A DNA stretch of 64,000 nt from contig JARFRB010000056.1 of the NCBI GenBank assembly GCA_029287455.1, positions 1-64,000 on the forward strand, written 5' to 3'. Positions 16,662 through 24,938 of this stretch are shown here, piece after piece. A program made the translations under genes and the position numbers. Within the stretch, counting starts at the first letter, position 1; the number at the start of each line of letters is the position of its first letter. Under the pieces are notes generated by a model. It was not told where the DNA came from, ran no database searches, and saw only the letters and a list, made by a program, of their open reading frames with translations. Origin of the DNA: Pelagibius litoralis. GTDB lineage: Bacteria > Pseudomonadota > Alphaproteobacteria > Kiloniellales > DSM-21159.

Positions 16662-17756
16662 CTACGCGTCAAGCGCGCGGCAGTCCTCGATTGACCAGCC
16701 CAATTTCACTGCCGCTCCTTCGCGAAGGGCCGCGTGCGCTTGGGCATTCGGCACCTTCACCACGAAATCATCGTGGCCGCAAACCTTGACGCGTGTACGG
16801 ATATGATCTCCCAAATAAATCAGCTCCTGCACTTCCGCGTCGAAAATATTCGGCAGGCTGCCGGCTTCCGGACCGATGGTCACGCGCTCGGGCCGAAGCG
16901 ACAGCAGCGTGGCGCTCCCGGCACCCGCGATATTCACCGGCAGGGCTTGAACTTCGTCGCCGCTGTCCAAAACGACGGTGCAGGCATTCTCGCCGTTTGT
17001 GTGCTGGACCTTGCCCATCAGCTTGTTGTTCTCGCCGATGAACTGCGCGACGAAGGCGTTCTCCGGGCGCTCGTAGAGGTCGGGCGGCGAGGCGAGCTGC
17101 TGGATGATCCCGTCGTTGAAAACCGCGATGCGGTTCGACATGGTCAGCGCCTCGGACTGATCGTGGGTTACATAGACCACGGTGACGCCGAGGGACTCGT
17201 GGATGTGTTTGATTTCGAGCTGCATGTGCTCGCGCAGCTGTTTATCCAGCGCGCCGAGCGGCTCGTCCATCAGCACCAATGTCGGCTGAAACACCAGCGC
17301 GCGGGCCAGGGCGACACGCTGCTGCTGCCCGCCCGAAAGCTGACTTGGGCGGCGGGTGCCGAAGCCGCCAAGCTGCACCATGTCGAGCGCTTTCTTGACC
17401 TTCGTTTCCACCTCGCTCTTGCTCATCTTACGGACCTGCAAGGGGAAGGCCAGGTTCTCGTAAACGCTCATGTGCGGGAACAAGGCGTAATTCTGAAACA
17501 CCATGCCGATATCCCGCTTGTGGGGCGGCACGTTGTTCAGGGTTCTTCCGTCCAGCTTGACGTCGCCGTGGGTCGGTGATTCGAACCCGGCCAGCATCAT
17601 CAGCGTGGTGGTTTTCCCGGAGCCCGATGGGCCCAGCATGGTCAGGAATTCGCCCCGCGCGATGCTAAGATTGAGATCTTTTACGACAAGCGTTTCGCCA
17701 TCGTAGCTTTTTTGGACTTCGGTGAACTCGACAAGGTTCTCGTTACTAATCGCCAT
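16662..17756 (-). CDS. Polyamine-type ABC transporter ATP-binding protein (PotA-like)
   Basis: A 364-residue ATPase that drives the importer. The Walker A motif GPSGSGKTT is near residue 42, the Q-loop in MVFQNYALFPHMSVYENL, the signature LSGGQQQRVALARAL near 145, and Walker B LVLMDEPLGALD. The C-terminal third (about 245 on) is a TOBE domain, which is usual for PotA/FbpC-type regulated ATPases. It heads the transporter genes on the minus strand and lies 220 bases downstream of the aminotransferase gene. That gap contains an inverted repeat and is long enough for its own promoter. Confidence 0.92.
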   Translation of the reverse strand: MAISNENLVEFTEVQKSYDGETLVVKDLNLSIARGEFLTMLGPSGSGKTTTLMMLAGFESPTHGDVKLDGRTLNNVPPHKRDIGMVFQNYALFPHMSVYENLAFPLQVRKMSKSEVETKVKKALDMVQLGGFGTRRPSQLSGGQQQRVALARALVFQPTLVLMDEPLGALDKQLREHMQLEIKHIHESLGVTVVYVTHDQSEALTMSNRIAVFNDGIIQQLASPPDLYERPENAFVAQFIGENNKLMGKVQHTNGENACTVVLDSGDEVQALPVNIAGAGSATLLSLRPERVTIGPEAGSLPNIFDAEVQELIYLGDHIRTRVKVCGHDDFVVKVPNAQAHAALREGAAVKLGWSIEDCRALDA

Positions 17757-17857
17757 CCCAGTGTTCGGCCCCTGCTCGGGTTGCTTGTTCGGGCCTGCCT
17801 CCGCCGCTGTCGCGGTCTTTTATGACCTCAGGTTCTTTTAACTTCGCCCGGGCCGAT

Positions 17858-17876
17858 GCTATTCCATAACAATAGC
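17858..17876. promoter_or_regulatory. Inverted repeat upstream of the transporter ATPase gene
   Basis: GCTATT-N7-AATAGC is a perfect six-base inverted repeat within an unusually AT-rich stretch of the gap between the aminotransferase and the PotA-like gene, about 100 bases before its ATG. The spacing fits an operator for a dimeric regulator. The controlling protein is unknown; the PadR gene at the end of the block is one candidate. Confidence 0.35.
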
Positions 17877-17976
17877 GAATTCGAGTCATTCGTCCAGTGC
17901 GGGAATTGCCTTACAGTTCCACGACTGGGCGCGGTCCCGCCGGCCCAATCATGCAGACCCAATCACGCTGGCTGGA

Positions 17977-19374
17977 TCACTCGGCCGCTTGGCCCTTGCT
18001 CTTCATCCAGGCGGCTGTGTCCTCCAGCGCCGCGCCGAACCGCTCCAGAAGCGTGTCGATATCCTTTTCGGTGCAAATCAGCGGCGGGCAAAACGCTAGG
18101 GTATCGCCGAGATTCCGCAGGATAAGCCCATGGTCCTGGCAGCGCTCGAAGAGGTAGGTCCCGACGACCCCGACCGGGTCGAATGCAGCCTTGCTGGCCT
18201 TGTCGGCGACGAGTTCGATCGCGGCAAGCATGCCCACTCCGCGAACCTCGCCCACGAGAGGATGATCGGTGAAGGCTCGCAGGCCGTTCTGTAAGCGGGG
18301 TGTCAGGGTGGCGGCATTCTCCACCAGCTTCCGCTCTTCGATGATCTTGATGTTCTCGAGCGCCACGGCGGTGGCCACCGGATGGCCGCTGGCCGTGAAG
18401 CCGTGGCCGAAAGTCCCGATCTTGGCGGTGTTCTCGGCGATGCCCTGATAGAGTTCGTCCGAGATCAAGAGGGCCGAAATAGGCATGTAGGAGGACGACA
18501 GGGCCTTCGAGACCGTCATCATGTCCGGGTCGATGCCATAGGTATCGCAGCCGAACATCTTGCCCGTCCGCCCGAATCCATTGATCACCTCGTCGGCGAC
18601 CACGAGGATGTCGTGTTTGCGGCAGATTCGTTGGATCTTCTCCCAATAGGTCGCCGGAGGCGTGATCACGCCGCCCGCACCCATCGCCGGCTCCCCGATG
18701 AAGGCGGCGATGGTCTCCGGGCCTTCGTCTAGGATCAACTGCTCCAAATGCCCGGCCAGCCGGCTCGCGAACTCTTCCTCGCTCTCTCCCGGCTCCGCGA
18801 AGCGGTAGTGGTGGGGGCAGGCGGTGTGCAGAATGTTCGCAATCGGCAGGTCGAAGTCGCGGTGATTGTAAGGCAGACCCGTCAGGCTTCCCGACGCGAT
18901 GGTCACGCCGTGATAGCCCTTGATGCGGGAAATGATTTTCTTCTTCTCTGGCCGTCCGATGGCGTTGTTGTAGTACCAGATCAGCTTCACCGCCGTGTCG
19001 TTCGCCTCGGAGCCCGAGTTCGTGAAAAAGACCCTTGCCGTATTCCGCAGCTTACCCGGCGCCATTGCCGCGAGCTTCTCGGCCAGGTCGATGGAGGGAT
19101 CGTGGCTCTTGTGCGCGAAGGTGTGGTAATAGGGCAGCTTGCGCATTTGTTTAGTCGCCGCCTCGACCAAACGATCCTCCCCGAAGCCGACCGCCACGCT
19201 CCAGAGGCCTGAAAGTCCTTCCAGGTATTCCTTGCCCTGGTCGTCGTAAACATAGACGCCCTTGCCGCGCTCGATGATCATCGGCCCTTTTTCTTCGTGC
19301 TTGCGGGCGTTTGTGTAGGGATGCAGGCTGTACGCGACGTCGCGCGCTGCGGGCGAATTCGGGCGGATCGCCAT
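17977..19374 (-). CDS. Class III aminotransferase, putative polyamine/omega-amino acid:pyruvate
   Basis: A 465-residue PLP-dependent aminotransferase of class III. It has the entry HPYTNARKHEEKGPMIIERGKGVYVYD, the binding-site stretch TNSGSEANDTAVKL, KGYHGVTIASGSLTGLP, the motif DEVINGFGRTGK, and the Schiff-base lysine in SKALSSSYMP. Subgroup features such as ISALLISDELY fit putrescine/omega-amine:pyruvate enzymes (SpuC-like). In front of a polyamine importer it would remove the terminal amino group of the imported amine. The substrate is therefore inferred from context. The ATG at 19374 is preceded by AGGAG with seven bases spacing; a longer frame to 19503 lacks a ribosome site. It diverges from the DapB-like gene. 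Confidence 0.9.
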   Translation of the reverse strand: MAIRPNSPAARDVAYSLHPYTNARKHEEKGPMIIERGKGVYVYDDQGKEYLEGLSGLWSVAVGFGEDRLVEAATKQMRKLPYYHTFAHKSHDPSIDLAEKLAAMAPGKLRNTARVFFTNSGSEANDTAVKLIWYYNNAIGRPEKKKIISRIKGYHGVTIASGSLTGLPYNHRDFDLPIANILHTACPHHYRFAEPGESEEEFASRLAGHLEQLILDEGPETIAAFIGEPAMGAGGVITPPATYWEKIQRICRKHDILVVADEVINGFGRTGKMFGCDTYGIDPDMMTVSKALSSSYMPISALLISDELYQGIAENTAKIGTFGHGFTASGHPVATAVALENIKIIEERKLVENAATLTPRLQNGLRAFTDHPLVGEVRGVGMLAAIELVADKASKAAFDPVGVVGTYLFERCQDHGLILRNLGDTLAFCPPLICTEKDIDTLLERFGAALEDTAAWMKSKGQAAE

Positions 19375-19532
19375 GGCATTGCTCCTAGACTGCGGGTGAA
19401 GCGCCGACGTGGCTTCCCCGACGTGGCATTCGGGCAAGCCTATACCCTTGCTCAGGGGCCGCTCAAGATGTCTCGCGATGAATCGGGCAAGGGTTGGGCC
19501 CAAGCAAGAACCTAGAAAAGGACGAGCGTTCG

Positions 19533-20342
19533 ATGGTGAAAATTTGCATGGCAGGGGTAACCGGCTGGACCGGGCGCGCGATCACGGAGGCTCTGGTGGC
19601 GGCTGAGGATCTTACCCTAACGGGTGCGGTTGCGCGAAAGGCCGCGGGACAAGACCTGGGTGAGGCATTGGGGCTTGCTCGCCAGGGGCTTGTCGTATCC
19701 AAGAGCGTGTCCGAGGCGCTCGATTCGGCCGCGTGCGACGTGCTGATCGACTACACCCATCCCGACTCCATCAAGGGGCACGTTCTCGAGGCCGTGGGCC
19801 GTGGCGTTTGCGTTGTCGTCGGCACCTCTGGGCTGACCGCCGAGGACTACGCGGAGATCGATGCGGCGGCGAGGTCCGCAAAGGTTGGTGTCCTCGCATC
19901 CGGAAATTTCGCCATCACCGCGGCTCTATTGAGCCATTTCGCCTTACAGGCCGCGCGCTACATCGAGCACTTCGAGGTGATCGACTACGCCAAATCCGCC
20001 AAGCCGGACGCCCCATCCGGCACGGCGCGCGAACTCGCCGAGCGTTTGGGCGAGGTTCGGCAGCCGGCCATCGATTGGCCCCTGGACCGGATTCGCGGGC
20101 CGCGCGAGCTTCGGGGCGGCAGCATTAATGGGGTGCAGGTGCATTCGGTCCGCTTGCCCAGCTATACGGCTTCGGTGGATGCGCTTTTCACGGTGCCCGG
20201 TGCCCGCTTGAAGCTAACCCACGATGCCGGGACGGACGCGCGGGTTTATGCCGAGGGAACGCTGTTGGCGGCGCGCAAGGTCGGTGGTTTCGTCGGGCTG
20301 AAACGGGGACTCGATCAGCTTCTTTTCGAGGAAGGCGACTGA
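19533..20342 (+). CDS. DapB-like reductase lacking the catalytic histidine pair
   Basis: A 269-residue homologue of dihydrodipicolinate reductase, of normal length. The nucleotide-binding start GVTGWTGRAI replaces the canonical GAxGRMG. Conserved parts are DVLIDYTHPDS, VVVGTSGL and the substrate loop KPDAPSGTA (157-165). In E. coli DapB the segment before it is EAHHRHK, with His159 and His160 next to the catalytic Lys163. Here it reads DYAKSAK, so Ala153 and Lys154 replace the two histidines while Lys157 is kept. It diverges from the aminotransferase gene and precedes a LysE exporter gene. True DapB may be elsewhere in the genome. It is likely a paralogue with a different imine or keto substrate, perhaps tied to the amine-degrading block. 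The ATG at 19533 was chosen over 19494, which adds a non-conserved tail. Confidence 0.8.
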   Translation: MVKICMAGVTGWTGRAITEALVAAEDLTLTGAVARKAAGQDLGEALGLARQGLVVSKSVSEALDSAACDVLIDYTHPDSIKGHVLEAVGRGVCVVVGTSGLTAEDYAEIDAAARSAKVGVLASGNFAITAALLSHFALQAARYIEHFEVIDYAKSAKPDAPSGTARELAERLGEVRQPAIDWPLDRIRGPRELRGGSINGVQVHSVRLPSYTASVDALFTVPGARLKLTHDAGTDARVYAEGTLLAARKVGGFVGLKRGLDQLLFEEGD

Positions 20343-20390
20343 TCCTCCAAACACGAGCGCGCGGAATGGGGTGACGGCGACTCTGCCGCT

Positions 20391-20455
20391 CCGCTATATA
20401 AACCACCGGTAGCGGATATGGCGGGGAAGGGGCCGGAGGGATTGGCACCGGCCCC
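20391..20455 (+). terminator. Hairpins between the DapB-like and LysE genes
   Basis: The 138-base gap holds two inverted repeats. CCGCTA/TAGCGG is at 20391-20396 and 20410-20415, and the stronger GGGGCCGG/CCGGCCCC is at 20429-20436 and 20448-20455 with an 11-base loop. The second would end the DapB-like transcript or act as an attenuator, because the LysE GTG start lies just 25 bases further. No T-run follows, so it is not a clear intrinsic terminator. Confidence 0.5.
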
Positions 20456-20480
20456 CTAACGCGGGAGTTAACGGCGGCCG

Positions 20481-21146
20481 GTGCTGACGGTCCTTTTCCT
20501 CTTCAAGGCGATCCTCGCGGGGTTCATCGTAGCCGTGCCGGTTGGCCCGATCGGCGCCATCGTCATGCGCCGGGCCTTGCACGGGCGCTGGGCAAGCGGT
20601 CTGGTTACGGGCTTGGGGGCCGCCGTTGCCGACGCGGTGCTTGCGGCGGTGGCCGGCTTGGGCCTGACCCTGGTTCTGAGCTACTTGCGCGATTACGAGA
20701 GCGCCATTCGCTTTTTCGGCGGCCTCTTGCTGATCTACTTCGGTGTGCGGATGCTGGTGCAGCATCCACCTCATCTGCCGCAGAAGCAGCCGGACGAGAC
20801 CTTGAACGGCCGCAGGCTTCGGATCTTGCGGGAGTCCTCGGCGGATTTCAGCGGGGGGTTCCTGCTCACCATCATCAACCCCGCGACCTTTGTCGCGTTC
20901 ATGGGCGTCTTCGCCGCGCTGGATCTTTTCGTGTCGGAGGCGCCGACGGTGGTCAGCTCCGCCCTCTTGATCCTTGGCGTCTTCGCGGGTTCGGCCCTAT
21001 GGTGGCTGACATTGGCGCTGGCGTCCGCGGCGGTAAGGTCTTGGCTTTCCTATAGCCTGATCGAGTGGATCAACCGGGTTCTTGGCGTTCTGGTGATCGG
21101 CTTCGGATTGGCGACGCTTCTCTCCGTCTTCGGCCTGCCGATCTAG
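20481..21146 (+). CDS. LysE/RhtB-family amino acid exporter
   Basis: A 221-residue inner-membrane protein with about six helices. The opening FKAILAGFIVAVPVGPIGAIVMRRALHGRW is typical of LysE/RhtB translocators, with the PVGPIGA signature. A cytoplasmic loop (about 95-120) separates helix 3 from helix 4. It ends with a helix-rich C-terminus LIEWINRVLGVLVIGFGLATLL. Such proteins export basic or neutral amino acids to avoid build-up during peptide or amine catabolism. The start is a GTG at 20481; the upstream AGGG-like site is weak. The stop and the next gene's region are close (GST ATG at 21174). Confidence 0.88.
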   Translation: MLTVLFLFKAILAGFIVAVPVGPIGAIVMRRALHGRWASGLVTGLGAAVADAVLAAVAGLGLTLVLSYLRDYESAIRFFGGLLLIYFGVRMLVQHPPHLPQKQPDETLNGRRLRILRESSADFSGGFLLTIINPATFVAFMGVFAALDLFVSEAPTVVSSALLILGVFAGSALWWLTLALASAAVRSWLSYSLIEWINRVLGVLVIGFGLATLLSVFGLPI

Positions 21147-21173
21147 ATGCCGCGAAAGGGAGAAGCGAGAGGC

Positions 21174-21803
21174 ATGCGGGTATTCGGGGACGCCGGTTCC
21201 GGGAACTGTTATAAGATTCAACTGCTGCTGAACTTGCTCGATATCGATTACGAGTGGGTTTCCATCGACATCCTGAAGGGCGAGACGCGCACGCCCGAAT
21301 ACCTCGCCCGGAACGCGAACGGCAAGATTCCATTGCTTGAATACGCGCCGGGCGACTATCTTGCCGAATCTAATGCCATCCTGCATTACCTGGCCGAAGG
21401 CAGCGCCTACCTGCCCACCGATCGCTTGGCGCATGCGCAGGTCCTGCAGTGGATGTTCTTCGAGCAGTACAGTCACGAGCCCTGCATCGCGGTCGCGCGA
21501 TTCTATATTTTTTACCTTGAAGATCGCGAGGGCCGCCGCGCGGAGTTGGAAAAGCTCTGGGAACGGGGCTACGCTGCCTTGAAGGTGATGGAAAGCCGCT
21601 TGGCGCAAAGCCCTTTCTTGGTGGGGGAGACGCCGACGATCGCCGATCTTTCGCTCTTCGCCTACACCCACGTAGCCCACGAGGGTGACTTCTATCTCGA
21701 TGATTTCCCGGCGATCCGGGCGTGGATCGATGCCATCGAAGCTTTGCCCAGGTTCCGGCCAATGGGCCGGCGAGGGCCGCCAGAAACAAAGGAGGCGCGG
21801 TGA
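21174..21803 (+). CDS. Glutathione S-transferase family protein
   Basis: A 209-residue soluble protein. The thioredoxin-like N-terminal domain has DAGSGNCYKIQLLLNLLDIDY, and the cis-Pro region is NGKIPLLEY, followed by the glutathione-binding ESNAILHYLAEGS. The C-terminal helical domain has GETPTIADLSLFAYTHVA, the N-capping box of the family. It conjugates or otherwise binds glutathione; the actual substrate is unknown. The ATG at 21174 directly follows GAGAGG; the upstream ATG at 21147 overlaps the LysE stop and is less likely. Its TGA overlaps the ATG of the amidohydrolase by one base, suggesting translational coupling. Confidence 0.9.
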   Translation: MRVFGDAGSGNCYKIQLLLNLLDIDYEWVSIDILKGETRTPEYLARNANGKIPLLEYAPGDYLAESNAILHYLAEGSAYLPTDRLAHAQVLQWMFFEQYSHEPCIAVARFYIFYLEDREGRRAELEKLWERGYAALKVMESRLAQSPFLVGETPTIADLSLFAYTHVAHEGDFYLDDFPAIRAWIDAIEALPRFRPMGRRGPPETKEAR

Positions 21804-23038
21804 TGACCGCCCCAAATCAGGTTCTGATCCGCGATTGCCGGATCTTCGACGGATGGAACGAGGCACTTCTGGACGCTCATCATGTCCTGGTGGAGTCCAA
21901 TCGGATCAAGGAGGTGTCCGACCGTCCGATCGAAGCGCCCAACGCGCGGGTAGTGGAGGCCGGGGGCAAGGTTCTCATGCCCGGCCTTATCGACGCTCAT
22001 TATCACGCCGTGGCCGTCGATCCGGATTTGCGCAAGCTGGAAACCATGTCCCGCTACCACATCGCGCAGTACGCGCGCGGGTTCCTGGAGGCCTCCCTGC
22101 GGCGCGGCTTCACGTCGATCCGCGATGCCGGCGGCGCCGACTTCGGCCTGGCACTGGCGGTGGAGAGCCGCCTGGTCGAGGGGCCGCGTGTCTTCTATTG
22201 CGGCCACGCTTTGACCCAAACCGGCGGCCACGCGGATTTTCGAGGCTTGAACGAGGATCACCCGGCATTTTGCCTCTGCGGTCAGGGCGGCAATACCATG
22301 GGCATTATCGCCGATGGCGTTGCCGAGGTGCGCCGCGCAGCCCGCGAGGAGCTTCGCAAAGGCGCCACCCAGATCAAGATCATGGCCTCGGGCGGGGTAT
22401 CGTCTCCGACCGATCCGATATGGAATTTGCAATATTCCGAGGAGGAGATCCGGGCCATTGTCTGGGAGGCGGAGTCCTGGCGGACCTACGTCATGGCCCA
22501 TGCCTACACGCCGGAAGCCATTCGTCGTTGCGTGGCGTTTGGTGTGCGCTCGGTCGAGCACGCGAATCTCATCGACGCGGAAACCGCGGCGTTCTGTGCC
22601 GAGAAGGGGGCGTATGTCGTCCCGACCCTGGTGACTTACGACGCCTTGGAAAGCGACGGTCCGGCCCTTGGCCTGCCCGAGGTGAGCCTGGAGAAACTGC
22701 GCGACGTGCGCGCGGTTGGCCTGAATTCGCTGGAAATCCTGCGCGACGCCGGAGTGAAGATGGGTTTCGGCACCGATCTGCTGGGTCAGATGCACCGACA
22801 TCAGTCCCGCGAGTTCTCCATCCGGGCGGAGGTCTTGACCCCCCTTGAAATCCTGCGCTCGGCCACGCGCGTCAACGCGGAGATGATGAATCGGCAAGGC
22901 GAATTGGGCTGTGTCGCCGCCGGGGCGCTGGCCGACCTCTTGCTGATCGACGGGAATCCCTTGGACGACATTGCCTTGCTGGCGAATGACGGGGCAGGGG
23001 TGTCGATGATCATGAAGGACGGTGAAATCTATCGATAA
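21803..23038 (+). CDS. Metal-dependent amidohydrolase, likely dipeptidase-type
   Basis: A 411-residue member of the amidohydrolase superfamily. Metal-binding motifs are present in order: GLIDAHYHAVAV (HxH, about residue 72), the carboxylated-lysine site in QIKIMASGG (about 195), AHAYT and SVEHANLIDA (His residues), and the catalytic Asp in GTDLLG (about 317). This is the imidazolonepropionase/prolidase-like subgroup, some of which hydrolyse Xaa-Pro or Xaa-Arg dipeptides. It lies upstream of an oligopeptide ABC transporter, which supports peptide processing. The ATG at 21803 is preceded by GGAGG. Substrate is inferred from subgroup and context. Confidence 0.85.
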   Translation: MTAPNQVLIRDCRIFDGWNEALLDAHHVLVESNRIKEVSDRPIEAPNARVVEAGGKVLMPGLIDAHYHAVAVDPDLRKLETMSRYHIAQYARGFLEASLRRGFTSIRDAGGADFGLALAVESRLVEGPRVFYCGHALTQTGGHADFRGLNEDHPAFCLCGQGGNTMGIIADGVAEVRRAAREELRKGATQIKIMASGGVSSPTDPIWNLQYSEEEIRAIVWEAESWRTYVMAHAYTPEAIRRCVAFGVRSVEHANLIDAETAAFCAEKGAYVVPTLVTYDALESDGPALGLPEVSLEKLRDVRAVGLNSLEILRDAGVKMGFGTDLLGQMHRHQSREFSIRAEVLTPLEILRSATRVNAEMMNRQGELGCVAAGALADLLLIDGNPLDDIALLANDGAGVSMIMKDGEIYR

Positions 23039-23244
23039 ACCCGCGGCGCGAAACCGCCGGAATGATTTTATTCCGCTTGTTTCGGGAAGCGGGCTGTACC
23101 AAAGTTGGAGGAATCTGGAGCCGACCGCCCCCAGGCGGCTCACCGGTCCCGGCTTGGCTGGCGGAGCGGAGAATAAACTTTTGGGGACTATAGGGAAGCT
23201 GGGGCGCCTGCCGCCTCGAGGGCTAACGGATCAGGGAGAATAAG

Positions 23245-24849
23245 ATGCGTTTACGTATTGGCGTGGCGGCGGCCATCGCGGCGGTAGCCGCAATGGCGAT
23301 GACGCCGCACTCGGACGCGCGCGCGGAGAAGGTTTTCCGCTACGCGACCACGGGCGATATCCTGGGCTTGGACCCGCACTCGAACAACGAGGGTCCGACC
23401 AACACCATGAAGGGGAACATCTACGGCAAGATGCTGCACCGGCTGCCGGACCTGTCCCTGGAGCCGGACTTGGCGGTGTCCTGGGAGGTGATCGACCCCA
23501 ATCGCTGGCGTTTCAAGCTGCGCGAGGGGGTAACTTTCCATAACGGCAACCCCTTCACGGCCGATGACGTGGTGTATTCCTTCAAGCGTCAGACGCAGGA
23601 AACTTCGGACATGGCCTTCGCGCTGGCGACGGTCGCCGACGTGGAGAAGGTCGACGAGTACACGGTCGACCTGATCACCAAGGGCCCTGACCCGATCCTG
23701 CTGCTGAACATGCCCAACTTCTACATTATGGATAAGGAGTGGACGGAGGAGAACAACGCCTTCGAAGTCGTGCGCGGCGCCGGGAAGACGAACTACCCGA
23801 ACGTCAACGCGAACGGCACCGGCCCCTTCATGGTCGAGGAGTGGGTGCAGGACAACCGCGTGGTGCTCGTGCCCTTCGACGGCTACCACAGCAACGACAA
23901 GATCATGTCGAACTTCGACAAGGCGGTCTTTACGCCCATCGGCAACGACGCGACCCGCGTTGCCGCCCTGTTGTCGGGCGAAATCGATCTCATGTATCCG
24001 GTGCCCTTGCAGGACATCAAGCGCCTCGAGTCCGACCCGAATACCCAGGCGCTGGAAGGCCCGGAACTACGGACCATCTTCCTGGGCTATGACCAGTACC
24101 GCGACGAGCTGCTGGACATGCCGGGCTCGGGCAAGAACCCGTTCAAGGATCCTCGGGTGCGTCAGGCCTTCCATCAGGCCATCGACATCGAGGCCATCAA
24201 GCGCGTCGTGATGCGCGGCGCCTCGACGCCCACCGGGCTGATGGTCGCCCCGGGGATCAACGGCTTCATGGAAGACATGAACGACCGCCAGCCCTACGAT
24301 CCGGACAACGCCAAGGCGCTTCTGGCCGAGGCCGGCTATCCGGACGGTTTCCCGGTGACCTTCGACTGCCCGAACGACCGCTACGTCAACGACGAGGCGA
24401 TCTGCACTGCGGTCGTGCCAATGCTGGAGCGCATTGGCATCGACGTCACCCTGAACGCGCAGACGAAGTCGCTGCATTTCAATAAGATCGGCAAGGCCGA
24501 GGACAACAACACCAGCTTCTTCATGCTGGGTTGGACCCCGGGCTCCTACGACTCCCTCAATCCCTTGATGCAGCTCATGACCTTGGGCAAGCCGGGCCAT
24601 GGCGACTGGAATTCCGGCCGCTACACCAACCCGCGCGTCGAGGAGTTGACGGAGGAGATCAAGACCGAACTGGATCCGGAAAAGCGGGCGGCGCTGATTC
24701 GCGAAGCCTTCCAGATTCATAAAGACGACTTCGGTCACCTTCCGCTGCACCAACAGGCGCTGGCCTGGGGTGTGCGGAGCGACACCGTCGAGGAAGTGGT
24801 GCAACGCCCCTTCAACGACGTGGACCTGCGTTACGTTAAGCTGAAGTAG
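23245..24849 (+). CDS. Peptide/nickel-type ABC transporter substrate-binding protein
   Basis: A 534-residue periplasmic protein of the SBP_bac_5 type. A signal peptide occupies about 1-28 (VAAAIAAVAAMAMTPHSDARA). Family signatures are VFRYATTGDILGLDPHSNN, LEPDLAVSWEVIDPNRWRFKLREGVTFHNGNPFTADDVVYSF and the later DPRVRQAFHQAIDIEAI. It binds di- or oligopeptides in the family. It is the first gene of a five-gene importer; GGGAG lies just before the ATG. The 206-base gap upstream should contain the operon promoter, though the amidohydrolase transcript could read through. Confidence 0.93.
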   Translation: MRLRIGVAAAIAAVAAMAMTPHSDARAEKVFRYATTGDILGLDPHSNNEGPTNTMKGNIYGKMLHRLPDLSLEPDLAVSWEVIDPNRWRFKLREGVTFHNGNPFTADDVVYSFKRQTQETSDMAFALATVADVEKVDEYTVDLITKGPDPILLLNMPNFYIMDKEWTEENNAFEVVRGAGKTNYPNVNANGTGPFMVEEWVQDNRVVLVPFDGYHSNDKIMSNFDKAVFTPIGNDATRVAALLSGEIDLMYPVPLQDIKRLESDPNTQALEGPELRTIFLGYDQYRDELLDMPGSGKNPFKDPRVRQAFHQAIDIEAIKRVVMRGASTPTGLMVAPGINGFMEDMNDRQPYDPDNAKALLAEAGYPDGFPVTFDCPNDRYVNDEAICTAVVPMLERIGIDVTLNAQTKSLHFNKIGKAEDNNTSFFMLGWTPGSYDSLNPLMQLMTLGKPGHGDWNSGRYTNPRVEELTEEIKTELDPEKRAALIREAFQIHKDDFGHLPLHQQALAWGVRSDTVEEVVQRPFNDVDLRYVKLK

Positions 24850-24938
24850 CCGCTGCGGCGAGGGGAACGGCCTGGGTCCGGCGGCGGAAGCCGTCGGCGC
24901 CCGGGCCGGCCCGAATTCTTCGATTAGGCGGTTTTCGG

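Noticed and set aside
21692-23143. Long open frame antisense to the amidohydrolase (483 codons)
   Set aside because: It is the complementary shadow of the GC-rich amidohydrolase gene, with no family likeness, whereas the plus-strand frame has complete metal-binding motifs.
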